This document shows positions 1 through 5,921 of a stretch of 8,184 nt of DNA, piece by piece. Position 1 is the stretch's first letter; each line of letters starts with the position of its first letter. The notes beneath the pieces were generated by a model, which was given only the letters and a program-made list of their open reading frames with translations, was not told where the DNA came from and made no database searches. The translations under genes and the position numbers were made by a program. Source of the stretch: Parachlamydiales bacterium (GTDB taxonomy: Bacteria; Chlamydiota; Chlamydiia; Chlamydiales; Rhabdochlamydiaceae). The stretch covers positions 1 to 8,184 of the forward strand of contig JAGVJV010000068.1 of the NCBI GenBank assembly GCA_020050965.1, in the 5' to 3' direction.

Positions 1-51
1 GAATTTTGACCGCGCGGGGTATATTTCTGCGCCTTTGGATTACTTTAGGAA

Positions 52-933
52 TTATTCTTTCTTAGCTTTGTTTTCCTCTTCTTGTTTCACAGCAACCACT
101 ACTTCGGAATCTTCCAGACGACCAGTCTTCAAAAGACGTGTCGGTGAAATAGAACCGTCAATCATCAGGCGCTTCACTGTTCCCAATAGGCTCAGCTTAG
201 CTACTTCACTATCAGTGAGTGGTTTCACACCTTCTGGACGCCACCAATCTTGTAGCTTTTCCAAGTGTACCCGAGACTCAAGCGGTGCATAGAGGGAATA
301 AGCAACTATTGCAGCTGGTAGATAAAAAGCAACATTAGGCAACAGATTAACCAAAGAATAATTAGCTCTTAATGAATAACCTAATATGGAGTTGAAAAGA
401 AAAATGGTGTTAATGGCAAAAAGGTTAAACATTGCATAATCTTTCAGGGCCTGTTTCCCTTCCCGAATTGCTGATGTAAGGACAGATGGAGCATCATCAG
501 TTCCCAATAGACGGTTTTTGACAAATTCTTTTAGTGCAATTTTTGGTGTCCCTTCCTTATCTGCAATCTGAGCCACTTTATAAGCTTGCCAATCGGTGTA
601 AATACTATGTACTCCCTTTGCAGTTTCCCAGACTGTTGTTCCCATATGCGCAGTACATGAATAAGCAGCGTAAAAGCCTCCTGTGAACACAATCGCCATC
701 GCTTTGGCAAGCGCCCAATCGTTAGTCTCTGCACGATAGGTCCTCTTGGTCGGTTGATGGTAGTGGTATTCTCCATCTCCAAGTTTATACCATGGTCCTT
801 CGACAGACTGACCTTCTGCAGGTTTATTGGGCACGTGCTGAATCCAATTCTTACCTAGGGCTTGAACGAAATTAAATTGGAGTGCTGTATTTAGTGCAGT
901 ACTTCCGTGAGCTAATATTGCATTGAATGACAT
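52..933 (-). CDS. Unrecognised membrane protein, 293 aa, third member of a tandem paralogue set
   Basis: I do not recognise a named family. The protein has a polar N-terminus (about 1-75), a short hydrophobic stretch (about 78-95), a charged linker (about 110-165), a longer hydrophobic region (about 167-216) that could hold two membrane passes, and a polar C-terminus ending in a Glu/Lys-rich tail. No cleavable signal peptide is evident. Two sites match the two genes encoded upstream: T62-x-x-x-Y66 before the first hydrophobic stretch, and P217-x-E219-x-R221 followed by a Trp-Trp-Arg at 230-232 just after the second. It lacks the GNI-x-DKV C-terminal block shared by the other two and is about 50 residues longer, so it is the most diverged copy. 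The start is well supported by a full AAGGAGG ribosome site four bases upstream. It is the last gene of the minus-strand run; no terminator is visible in the 51 bases that remain. The ORF is certain; the function is unknown. Confidence 0.85.
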   Translation of the reverse strand: MSFNAILAHGSTALNTALQFNFVQALGKNWIQHVPNKPAEGQSVEGPWYKLGDGEYHYHQPTKRTYRAETNDWALAKAMAIVFTGGFYAAYSCTAHMGTTVWETAKGVHSIYTDWQAYKVAQIADKEGTPKIALKEFVKNRLLGTDDAPSVLTSAIREGKQALKDYAMFNLFAINTIFLFNSILGYSLRANYSLVNLLPNVAFYLPAAIVAYSLYAPLESRVHLEKLQDWWRPEGVKPLTDSEVAKLSLLGTVKRLMIDGSISPTRLLKTGRLEDSEVVVAVKQEEENKAKKE

Positions 934-937
934 AAAA

Positions 938-944
938 CCTCCTT
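938..944 (-). promoter_or_regulatory. Consensus Shine-Dalgarno for the 52-933 gene
   Basis: On the minus strand this reads AAGGAGG, a full match to the anti-Shine-Dalgarno core, four bases before the ATG at 933. It fixes the start and suggests stronger initiation than at the neighbouring genes. Confidence 0.8.
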
Positions 945-959
945 GGGTTATACATTTAA

Positions 960-976
960 GGGGGGCAGTACCCCCC
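960..976 (-). repeat. G6/C6 inverted repeat (intercistronic hairpin)
   Basis: Six G (960-965), a five-base loop (966-970) and six C (971-976) make a very stable 6-bp all-GC hairpin in the 50-base gap between the stop of the 984-1712 gene and the start of the 52-933 gene. In the minus-strand transcript it is followed by UUAAAUG, not by a U run, so it does not look like an intrinsic terminator. It sits 15 bases upstream of the strong ribosome site of the next gene. A role in mRNA stability, processing or partial attenuation is inference. Confidence 0.6.
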
Positions 977-983
977 CTGTAAG

Positions 984-1712
984 TTATTGAGTTTTCTTCT
1001 CTTCTTCTGTTTTCACATTCTCGAATCGATTTTCACCTTTGACTTTGTCACCAATATTGCCGACCTCGCTGAATCCAAAGGCCGCGCTCAATGGAATCGC
1101 ACCCTTTGCCACATCTTTCCAATCCTTTTCCAATGTCCAATCATTTGCCAAGGTTTTACACTCGGCCTTTGGTTTAATATTGAAAAATTGATCGGCTTTA
1201 TTAATCAATCGCGCTGCTTCACGAGGATTATAGGCTGTGTAGATGTACCATGGAGCAACAAGTGCTATTTTTAGCATTAGGCCCGCATAATTCGTAGTAC
1301 AAAATAGAAAGACTGTTCCTAAGAAAATCCCTTTTTTGAGCTCAGAAACTGCATAAGGTTGTATTTCTTTCCTAGAGGGCATAGTTGCCCAGGTCTGCTC
1401 AAGGCCATTTCGCCAAGCAGATCGTGCTTCTTGGATTCCGTGGGTAATGCCGATGCCAGCCACAGCCGCAGTCGATACAATTGCTTGAGGAACATAAAGG
1501 AGCGACGCTGCTGCGACTTTCCATAAAGTATCCAAGGTAGTGTTGTATTGATACACCTCATTGGTCTCTTTGTGCATTAATGCACTATATTGTACAGCCT
1601 TTTCTTCTCCAGACGGTCCAGCAAGACGCACGTTCCCATCGGCATCTCTTTCATTTACATTTAGTGTTTTCCATTCTTCATTTGGGTTTGTCCAATGTGT
1701 GAATATTTGCAT
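984..1712 (-). CDS. Unrecognised membrane protein, about 242 aa, second member of the paralogue set
   Basis: No known function recognised. Residue numbers count from the upstream ATG at 1718. The polar N-terminus carries N-E-E-W-K-T-L (13-19), matched by N-D-D-W-R-T-I in the 1734-2456 protein, and T52-x-x-x-Y56. Two hydrophobic regions follow (about 65-96 and 130-163), then P165-R-E-A-A-R170. The C-terminal block K201-D-V-A-K-G-x-I and G220-N-I-G-D-K-V226 aligns closely with the same block in the 1734-2456 protein, and the protein ends in a Glu/Lys tail. There is no signal peptide, so an inner-membrane or host-membrane location is possible but not shown. Start: AGGAG (1721-1725) lies two bases from the ATG at 1718 but eight from the ATG at 1712, so 1712 is preferred; the longer form adds only two residues. 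The gap to the upstream gene is 15-21 bases, consistent with one operon. Confidence 0.85.
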   Translation of the reverse strand: MQIFTHWTNPNEEWKTLNVNERDADGNVRLAGPSGEEKAVQYSALMHKETNEVYQYNTTLDTLWKVAAASLLYVPQAIVSTAAVAGIGITHGIQEARSAWRNGLEQTWATMPSRKEIQPYAVSELKKGIFLGTVFLFCTTNYAGLMLKIALVAPWYIYTAYNPREAARLINKADQFFNIKPKAECKTLANDWTLEKDWKDVAKGAIPLSAAFGFSEVGNIGDKVKGENRFENVKTEEEKKTQ

Positions 1713-1720
1713 CTTCATTT

Positions 1721-1725
1721 CTCCT
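1721..1725 (-). promoter_or_regulatory. Shine-Dalgarno that decides the start of the 984-1712 gene
   Basis: The minus strand reads AGGAG here. Spacing is two bases to the ATG at 1718 and eight bases to the in-frame ATG at 1712. The second spacing is in the normal range, which favours 1712. Confidence 0.6.
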
Positions 1726-1733
1726 ATTGTTAT

Positions 1734-2456
1734 TTATACAATCTCATATTTGTTTTTATTCCCCACTTTATCGTGGATATTGCCCATTTTTTGCATGCAA
1801 ATGGCCATGAAAAGGATTTTTCCCTTCGCAATTTCTTTGAATAAATGGAAGGGATCTTTGTCAATTTTCTTACCATCTAAGTTATTAACGTTAAGCTTAT
1901 AAGGAGTTTCATCGCGCCAGATGCTTTCTACTTTTCCAATCCACTTTCGTCCTTCATAAGGAGAAAAGATTGCATAAAGGCTAGCAAATTCCATGCCTAA
2001 GGCAAAAAAGGGGCTTCGACAAATGCGCCAAATATCGAAGCAGATCTCTTTGGGGATTTCGTAGACGGTCGCCATGATGGCATTGCCAAGCGCGCTGACT
2101 ATCCCTTTGGAATAGAGCTCATGTAACATTTGAGGGATCACTTTCCAAAAGATCGAAGAGACATCGATAGCGATTTTGATCAGATTTGCGGTCATAATCC
2201 CCACCAGCCACAAAGAAGTGAAGGCGAAGACTGCGACTGCTTTTAACGAAATGATGTAGCGTGGATCAGGGTCGCCCTTCAAGCCGTAGAGATCGCCGGT
2301 CGAGACTTCCATCGTATACTTGAACTCTTGCGGTTTTTTCTCTTTTTCGCACCTCTGACCTTCACTATTTAGTTTATGGACAGTGATGGTTCGCCAGTCG
2401 TCATTTTGATAGATGTTGGGGAGGTATCCCGCTCCAGATGCTACTGTAGATGCCAT
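1734..2456 (-). CDS. Unrecognised membrane protein, 240 aa, first member of the paralogue set
   Basis: No named family recognised. The polar N-terminus holds N-D-D-W-R-T-I (18-24) and T53-x-x-x-Y57. A long hydrophobic region (about 68-106) is followed by an amphipathic stretch and a second hydrophobic region (about 148-165), ending at P166-x-E168-x-R170 with Ile-Trp-Arg at 179-181. The C-terminus has K207-E-I-A-K-G-x-I and G225-N-I-H-D-K-V231, almost the same as in the 984-1712 protein, which makes the two clear paralogues. Unlike its two neighbours it lacks the acidic/basic tail and stops soon after the shared block. No signal peptide is visible. It follows the floA small ORF by 54 bases and begins with a good AGAGGGG ribosome site, so it may be read through from the floA operon or from its own promoter. 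The ORF is certain; the role is unknown. Confidence 0.85.
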   Translation of the reverse strand: MASTVASGAGYLPNIYQNDDWRTITVHKLNSEGQRCEKEKKPQEFKYTMEVSTGDLYGLKGDPDPRYIISLKAVAVFAFTSLWLVGIMTANLIKIAIDVSSIFWKVIPQMLHELYSKGIVSALGNAIMATVYEIPKEICFDIWRICRSPFFALGMEFASLYAIFSPYEGRKWIGKVESIWRDETPYKLNVNNLDGKKIDKDPFHLFKEIAKGKILFMAICMQKMGNIHDKVGNKNKYEIV

Positions 2457-2462
2457 TCCGAA

Positions 2463-2469
2463 CCCCTCT
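2463..2469 (-). promoter_or_regulatory. Shine-Dalgarno of the 1734-2456 gene
   Basis: The minus strand reads AGAGGGG, six bases before the ATG at 2456, a normal spacing that supports this start. Confidence 0.6.
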
Positions 2470-2483
2470 AAAATTAGGCGAGG

Positions 2484-2489
2484 ATTCTA
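2484..2489 (-). promoter_or_regulatory. Possible -10 element ahead of the three-gene set
   Basis: The minus strand reads TAGAAT, one mismatch from TATAAT, 27 bases upstream of the ATG at 2456. No convincing -35 element lies 16-18 bases before it, so this is only a candidate for a separate promoter for the paralogue set. Confidence 0.25.
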
Positions 2490-2510
2490 AAAGATCGGGC
2501 AATAAAAAAT

Positions 2511-2645
2511 CTACTCTTTGTGCAAATTATTTTCGGTATAGCGAGTGAGCACTAATTGGAGTAGAAGACTTTTCTTCACAGAAGACTTATCCTTAAGGAG
2601 CTTTTTGAGCTTAGGCTCCTTTTCTTTAGGCTTGTGCTCTTTCAT
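2511..2645 (-). CDS. Small basic ORF, 44 aa, translationally coupled to floA
   Basis: Not recognised. The ATG shares one base with the floA stop (TGATG), the classic arrangement for re-initiation by the same ribosome, and the frame stays open for 44 codons to a TAG. The peptide is very lysine-rich: 12 Lys and one Arg against six acidic residues, most of them in the first 25 positions, followed by a short leucine-rich stretch (27-33, S-L-L-L-Q-L-V) and a polar tail. This could form an amphipathic helix lying on a membrane surface, which would fit a partner of a flotillin patch, but that is inference. There is only a weak GGCAGAG ribosome site, inside the floA end, as expected for coupling. The alternative is that this is a chance ORF in a 3' untranslated region; an inverted repeat within it keeps that possible. 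Confidence 0.5.
   Translation of the reverse strand: MKEHKPKEKEPKLKKLLKDKSSVKKSLLLQLVLTRYTENNLHKE
2595..2621. repeat. Inverted repeat AAGGAGC/GCTCCTT
   Basis: Seven-base arms (2595-2601 and 2615-2621) pair around a 13-base interval, inside the small ORF downstream of floA. On the plus strand it is followed by a TTTC-TTT stretch; on the minus strand, which is the transcribed one here, no T run follows. It is therefore a poor terminator for floA. It may be an mRNA fold or a by-product of the Lys/Leu codons. Confidence 0.4.
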
Positions 2646-3589
2646 CAGATCTCTGCCAACGTTTTACGCATTTCGGTATCGGCTTGGACATTTTTCATTC
2701 GATAATAGTCCATGATTCCGAGGTTTCCGCTTTTAAATGCTTCAGCAATTGCCTGTGGAATTTCGGCTTCTGCTTCAATCAACTTGGCCTTATTTTCCTG
2801 CTCAATCGCAACGGCAATCGCCCTTCGCTCTTCAGCTTTTGCTTGGGCAATTTTCTTATCTGATTCGGCCTGATCTGTTCTCAGTCGAGCTCCAATATTT
2901 TCCCCCACATGGATATCGGCGATATCGATTGAGAGAATTTCAAAGGCTGTCTGAGCATCCAATCCTTTCTCAAGTACCAACTTGGAAATGCTTTGAGGCG
3001 CTTCGAGCACGTCGACATATTGATCGGCCGCGCCAATGGAGTTAATAATCCCTTCGCCTACGCGGGCGATGATGGTCTCTTCGGTAGCTCCGCCAACTAG
3101 CTGCTGCAAATTGGTCCGGACGGTCACTCGCGCTCTGCAGCCGAGTTGAATTCCGTCTTTTGAAACGGCAGTGATATAGGTCCCATCACTGGGGCAGTCG
3201 ATCACTTTTGGGTTAACGGATGTACGGACCGCCTCGAGGATATCTCTTCCAGCCAAATCGATCGCTGTGGCTTGTCCCCAAGATAGGGGGATATTTGCCT
3301 TTTGAGCGACGATGATCGCGCTGACCACTTTTGTCACGCTTCCGCCTGCCAAATAGTGTGTCTCCAGATCCGCTGTATTGATCCCTTTAGTTCCGGCCTT
3401 GGATAGTGTAATGATCCCATTCACAATAGTTTTGGGAGGGATTTTACGCATGCTCATCCCAACGATGTTGAAGAGGGAGATGTAGCTTCCAGATACAAAT
3501 GCCTGAAACCAGAGGCTGATAAAGCGCATCGTCATCATAAATAAGATCACTGCTACAGAGCCTATGATAGTTAGTAATATTCCGTTCAT
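2645..3589 (-). CDS. floA: Flotillin-like protein FloA (UPF0365/YqfA family)
   Basis: A bacterial flotillin of the FloA class: an inner-membrane scaffold that gathers into ordered membrane patches and affects membrane fluidity and the activity of membrane complexes. At 314 aa it is close to the usual size (about 330). It has an N-terminal membrane segment (about 4-32), then family signatures in order: R-K-I-P-P near 49, L-E-T-H-Y-L-A-G-G (75-83), I-D-L-A-G-R-D-I-L-E-A-V (110-121), S-V-N-P-K-V-I (124-130), the SPFH core with D-G-I-Q-L and A-R-V-T-V-R (145-158), V-G-G-A-T-E, I-A-R-V-G-E-G-I, G-L-D-A-x-T-A-F-E-I-L-S-I-D-I-A-D-I (209-226), and the Ala/Glu/Lys coiled-coil region A-Q-A-K-A-E-E-R-R-A (248-257). 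The ATG is one base past the nfeD stop and has a strong GAGGAGAGG ribosome site, so the two genes form an operon. The family assignment is very secure; its clients in this organism are unknown. Confidence 0.97.
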   Translation of the reverse strand: MNGILLTIIGSVAVILFMMTMRFISLWFQAFVSGSYISLFNIVGMSMRKIPPKTIVNGIITLSKAGTKGINTADLETHYLAGGSVTKVVSAIIVAQKANIPLSWGQATAIDLAGRDILEAVRTSVNPKVIDCPSDGTYITAVSKDGIQLGCRARVTVRTNLQQLVGGATEETIIARVGEGIINSIGAADQYVDVLEAPQSISKLVLEKGLDAQTAFEILSIDIADIHVGENIGARLRTDQAESDKKIAQAKAEERRAIAVAIEQENKAKLIEAEAEIPQAIAEAFKSGNLGIMDYYRMKNVQADTEMRKTLAEI

Positions 3590-3590
3590 T

Positions 3591-4055
3591 TTACCTCTCC
3601 TCTTTTACAATAAAGTAGGCACCGCGCCCACCGATAATAATAATTTTTTTCCCTTTGCCGATGTAGTTGCTTTCCGAGATGGCCTGAACCCGTTTCTGGT
3701 TGACCATGATATACCCTGAGGGTTTGAGATCCGATGCAGCTTCCCCCTGCAGACCGATGAGTGCAGTATCCAGCTCTGAGGCAGTAAACTCGGCCTGATC
3801 GGTTTCAAGTAAATAATTATTGCGCTGCCGATTCTTAATTACCCACATTGCAATTTTGCAAATTAAAATAATAGAGATGGCGATTGAAATTACATAGCAA
3901 ATTTTATATGCGATTGTTTGTTCAGATAGAAACAAGATTGTAGCCCCTGCACAAACTGCTAGTCCACCAAGCACGGCCATGATGGCGCCTGGGAGAAAAA
4001 ACTCCAGGAAGATGAACACTAACCCTATTAAACTTAAGGCAATTACAATAGTCAT
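3591..4055 (-). CDS. nfeD: NfeD-family membrane protein, partner of FloA
   Basis: A short NfeD-type protein (154 aa), without the N-terminal ClpP-like protease domain of the long NfeD forms. It has three hydrophobic segments (about 3-20, 23-43, 47-73) with the motif L-E-F-F-L-P-G (17-23) typical of the family, a short linker, and a C-terminal OB-fold domain (about 95-152) with the pattern L-I-G-L-Q-G-E-A and G-Y-I-M-V-N through V-K-E. NfeD proteins are found next to flotillin/SPFH genes and are thought to work in the same membrane patches, with the OB domain in the cytoplasm. Here it is the first gene, with floA one base downstream. No good ribosome site is seen ahead of the ATG, so the start is less certain than the family call; the first methionine is needed to keep the first membrane segment complete. 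Confidence 0.92.
   Translation of the reverse strand: MTIVIALSLIGLVFIFLEFFLPGAIMAVLGGLAVCAGATILFLSEQTIAYKICYVISIAISIILICKIAMWVIKNRQRNNYLLETDQAEFTASELDTALIGLQGEAASDLKPSGYIMVNQKRVQAISESNYIGKGKKIIIIGGRGAYFIVKEER
3594..3602 (-). promoter_or_regulatory. Shine-Dalgarno of floA inside the end of nfeD
   Basis: The minus strand reads GAGGAGAGG over the last nfeD codons, ending four bases before the floA ATG (seven bases from the GAGGAG part). It supports the floA start and efficient translation of floA from the shared mRNA. Confidence 0.7.
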
Positions 4056-4151
4056 GCCATAGAGAATACTATAGAGAGTAATATAAGTCTACTTTACCGT
4101 GCATGTTATTTTCTTTGAATTTTAGTATTCCGCAGACCATCATATCTCTTG
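4056..4151. promoter_or_regulatory. Divergent intergenic region between nfeD and tamA
   Basis: This AT-rich gap of 96 bases separates two diverging gene sets and should hold both promoters. Toward nfeD the minus strand has -10-like TATATT and TATAGT stretches (about 4068-4094) without a good -35 partner. Toward tamA the plus strand has TAGTAT (about 4123-4128), again without a clear -35. Beside the nfeD start lies an imperfect tandem repeat, ATAGAGAATACT (4059-4070) and ATAGAGAGTA (4071-4080), which could be a protein-binding site. No consensus ribosome site precedes either gene. The presence of promoters is inferred from the divergent layout; their exact positions are not established. Confidence 0.45.
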
Positions 4152-5921
4152 ATGGTTCGACTCTATAAATTACTCCCCTTGATTCTTCCCCTGTCCCTTT
4201 GGGCATCGGCCATCTCTTATTCGGTCAGGATTGAAGGGGTGGAGGAAGAAAAGGTTCTGCGAGCTCTACGCAACTCCTCTCAGCTCATGAATTTGAGGAA
4301 AAAGCTGCCCAATTCGATCAATTCGCTTCGCTTTAGGGCAGAGTCGGATATCCCTGAATTAATCAAGATTTTGCACGCTTATGGGTACCTCGAAGCAGAG
4401 ATCGATGTTCAGTTCATTCCAGAGGCAGACGAATACAATGTGCTTCTTCTCGTCAAGCCAGGGCCGCTTTATACCATCGCTGAGTACAATGTATATCTTG
4501 AAATCGATGGACAACCCCTGGAAAATTCTTGTGTCCCTTTGAGCCTTGGTGACCTGGGAATCACTCTGGGCGAGCCTCTTGAAACCAAGAATATCCTTCA
4601 AAGTGAGTTGTCTGCGCTAGAGATCTTGGCCTCATATGGCTATCCCCTTGCTGAGATTAAAAATCGGGAGATCATCGCCGATGGAAAAACTAAGCAGGTG
4701 CAAGTTAGCTTAAAGCTCGAGATGGGTCCGGTGGCCTCTTTTGGCCCTACCACTATTGAAGGGAATTGCTCCGTCCGCTCGTGTCTTATCGAGCAGCAGA
4801 TTCTCTGGTGTGAAAATGATCGGTTCGATAGCTGTCTGGTGGAACAGACGCAGCAGGCGCTGATGGATACTGGGCTATTTTCCTCGGTGTATATCACTTA
4901 TCCGAAAGATCTAGAGGATGATTCCTTTCTGCCGATGAAAATTGAGGTTGCTGAGACGAGGCATAAGAGTATCAGCGCTGGGGTGAGCTATCAGACCACT
5001 TTTGGTCCTGGAGCCACTTTGGGTTGGGAAAACCGCAATATTAACGGTCTTGGTCGGAAATTTATCTTTCAAGCAAATATCGCCCAGAGGATTCACTCGG
5101 GGATTCTTTCCTATCAAATCCCCCATTTTTGCTTGATAAACAATAATTATACGATTCAGGCTGAAGCGGCGCACGAGTCGATCAAACCATATCGGATGCA
5201 GTCTTATAATGTGCTCAATCGCTTTGATCGGCCGGTTAATGCATGTTACTATTTCTCGATCGCAGCTGAACTCGAATATTTAATTGTCAGAGGGAGTGTC
5301 GATAATGGGAATTTCTTCTTGGCGGAGGTGCCGATCCATCTGCGCTGGACCAATGTGGAGGACTTTCTAAATCCTCTCTGTGGAGTCCGCTTTGACTATC
5401 GAGCTTGCCCAACGATGAACATCAAGAAGGCTTCCGAGTGTTATTACTCTCAGCTTTTCACTTTTAGTTCCTATATTCCCCTTTGGAGAAACGAAATACT
5501 TGTTCTAGCGCAGAAAGTGACGGTGGGGACAATTATTAGCAATGGCTTAGGTGCCGTTCCTGTGCCGAAGCGGTTTTTTGGAGGCTCTGAGGAAAATTTG
5601 CGTGGCTATCGTTACTACACGGTCTCCCCCCTGAAGCATCATGACAAACCGATAGGGGGCAGATCGGCAATTTTCTACACGATTGAGCCTAGATTCCGTT
5701 TCAATGACTATTTTGGGCTTGTCCCTTTTTTCGATATCGGTAATGTATATTTAAAACAGTGGCCTACATTTAAGGGGAAGTGGCGCAAGTCGGTTGGATT
5801 GGGCTTTCGCTATTTTTCCTTTATCGGCCCTTTGAGGCTCGATGTGGCTTTTCCATTGAATCGGCGTGAGGATCTAGATCCGCACTGGTGGGTATTTGTA
5901 AGTTTGGGGCAATCATTTTGA
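4152..5921 (+). CDS. tamA: TamA-type outer-membrane Omp85 family protein
   Basis: Outer-membrane half of the translocation and assembly module, which with TamB helps insert proteins into the outer membrane. The 589 residues show a signal peptide (1-20, basic start, hydrophobic core, A-S-A end), three POTRA domains (about 21-105, 106-195, 196-268) and a 16-strand-type barrel (about 271-589). POTRA hallmarks include the glycine turns in H-A-Y-G-Y (75-79), A-S-Y-G-Y-P (160-165) and D-T-G-L-F (239-243). The Omp85 loop-6 motif is R484-G-Y486 after F-G-G-S-E-E-N-L, and the protein ends in Phe like most barrels. Three POTRAs, this length and a tamB gene directly after it favour TamA over BamA (normally five POTRAs). 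The ATG at 4152 is chosen over a TTG one codon earlier; neither has a clear ribosome site. Oddity: four cysteines in POTRA3 (206, 211, 220, 228) and more in the barrel, which could form disulfides. Confidence 0.9.
   Translation: MVRLYKLLPLILPLSLWASAISYSVRIEGVEEEKVLRALRNSSQLMNLRKKLPNSINSLRFRAESDIPELIKILHAYGYLEAEIDVQFIPEADEYNVLLLVKPGPLYTIAEYNVYLEIDGQPLENSCVPLSLGDLGITLGEPLETKNILQSELSALEILASYGYPLAEIKNREIIADGKTKQVQVSLKLEMGPVASFGPTTIEGNCSVRSCLIEQQILWCENDRFDSCLVEQTQQALMDTGLFSSVYITYPKDLEDDSFLPMKIEVAETRHKSISAGVSYQTTFGPGATLGWENRNINGLGRKFIFQANIAQRIHSGILSYQIPHFCLINNNYTIQAEAAHESIKPYRMQSYNVLNRFDRPVNACYYFSIAAELEYLIVRGSVDNGNFFLAEVPIHLRWTNVEDFLNPLCGVRFDYRACPTMNIKKASECYYSQLFTFSSYIPLWRNEILVLAQKVTVGTIISNGLGAVPVPKRFFGGSEENLRGYRYYTVSPLKHHDKPIGGRSAIFYTIEPRFRFNDYFGLVPFFDIGNVYLKQWPTFKGKWRKSVGLGFRYFSFIGPLRLDVAFPLNRREDLDPHWWVFVSLGQSF
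5906..5909 (+). promoter_or_regulatory. Weak Shine-Dalgarno (GGGG) supporting the tamB TTG start
   Basis: GGGG lies eight bases before the TTG at 5918, inside the last tamA codons. An in-frame GTG at 5888 has its nearest purine-rich site (GAGG, 5868-5871) 16 bases away, which is too far, so TTG is the better start. Confidence 0.4.

Noticed and set aside
10..17. Palindrome CCGCGCGG at the left edge
   Set aside because: Eight bases with no loop, and no T run in the direction of the minus-strand operon; not enough to call a terminator or a site.
960..976. Intrinsic terminator at the G6/C6 hairpin
   Set aside because: No U run follows in the minus-strand transcript, and the next gene starts shortly after with a strong ribosome site.
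987..1902. Plus-strand open frames at 987-1274 and 1561-1902
   Set aside because: They lie fully opposite the better-supported minus-strand genes, have no ribosome site, and their translations look like antisense of membrane-protein codons.
2737..3045. Plus-strand open frame opposite floA
   Set aside because: floA is a secure family match over this stretch, and the antisense frame has no recognisable domain or start signal.
5888..5890. GTG as the tamB start
   Set aside because: In frame, but without a ribosome site at proper spacing, and it would add ten residues before the anchor and lengthen the overlap with tamA. TTG at 5918 is the better choice.
4152..5921. BamA instead of TamA
   Set aside because: Only about 270 residues precede the barrel, room for three POTRA domains and not five, and the next gene is TamB-like.
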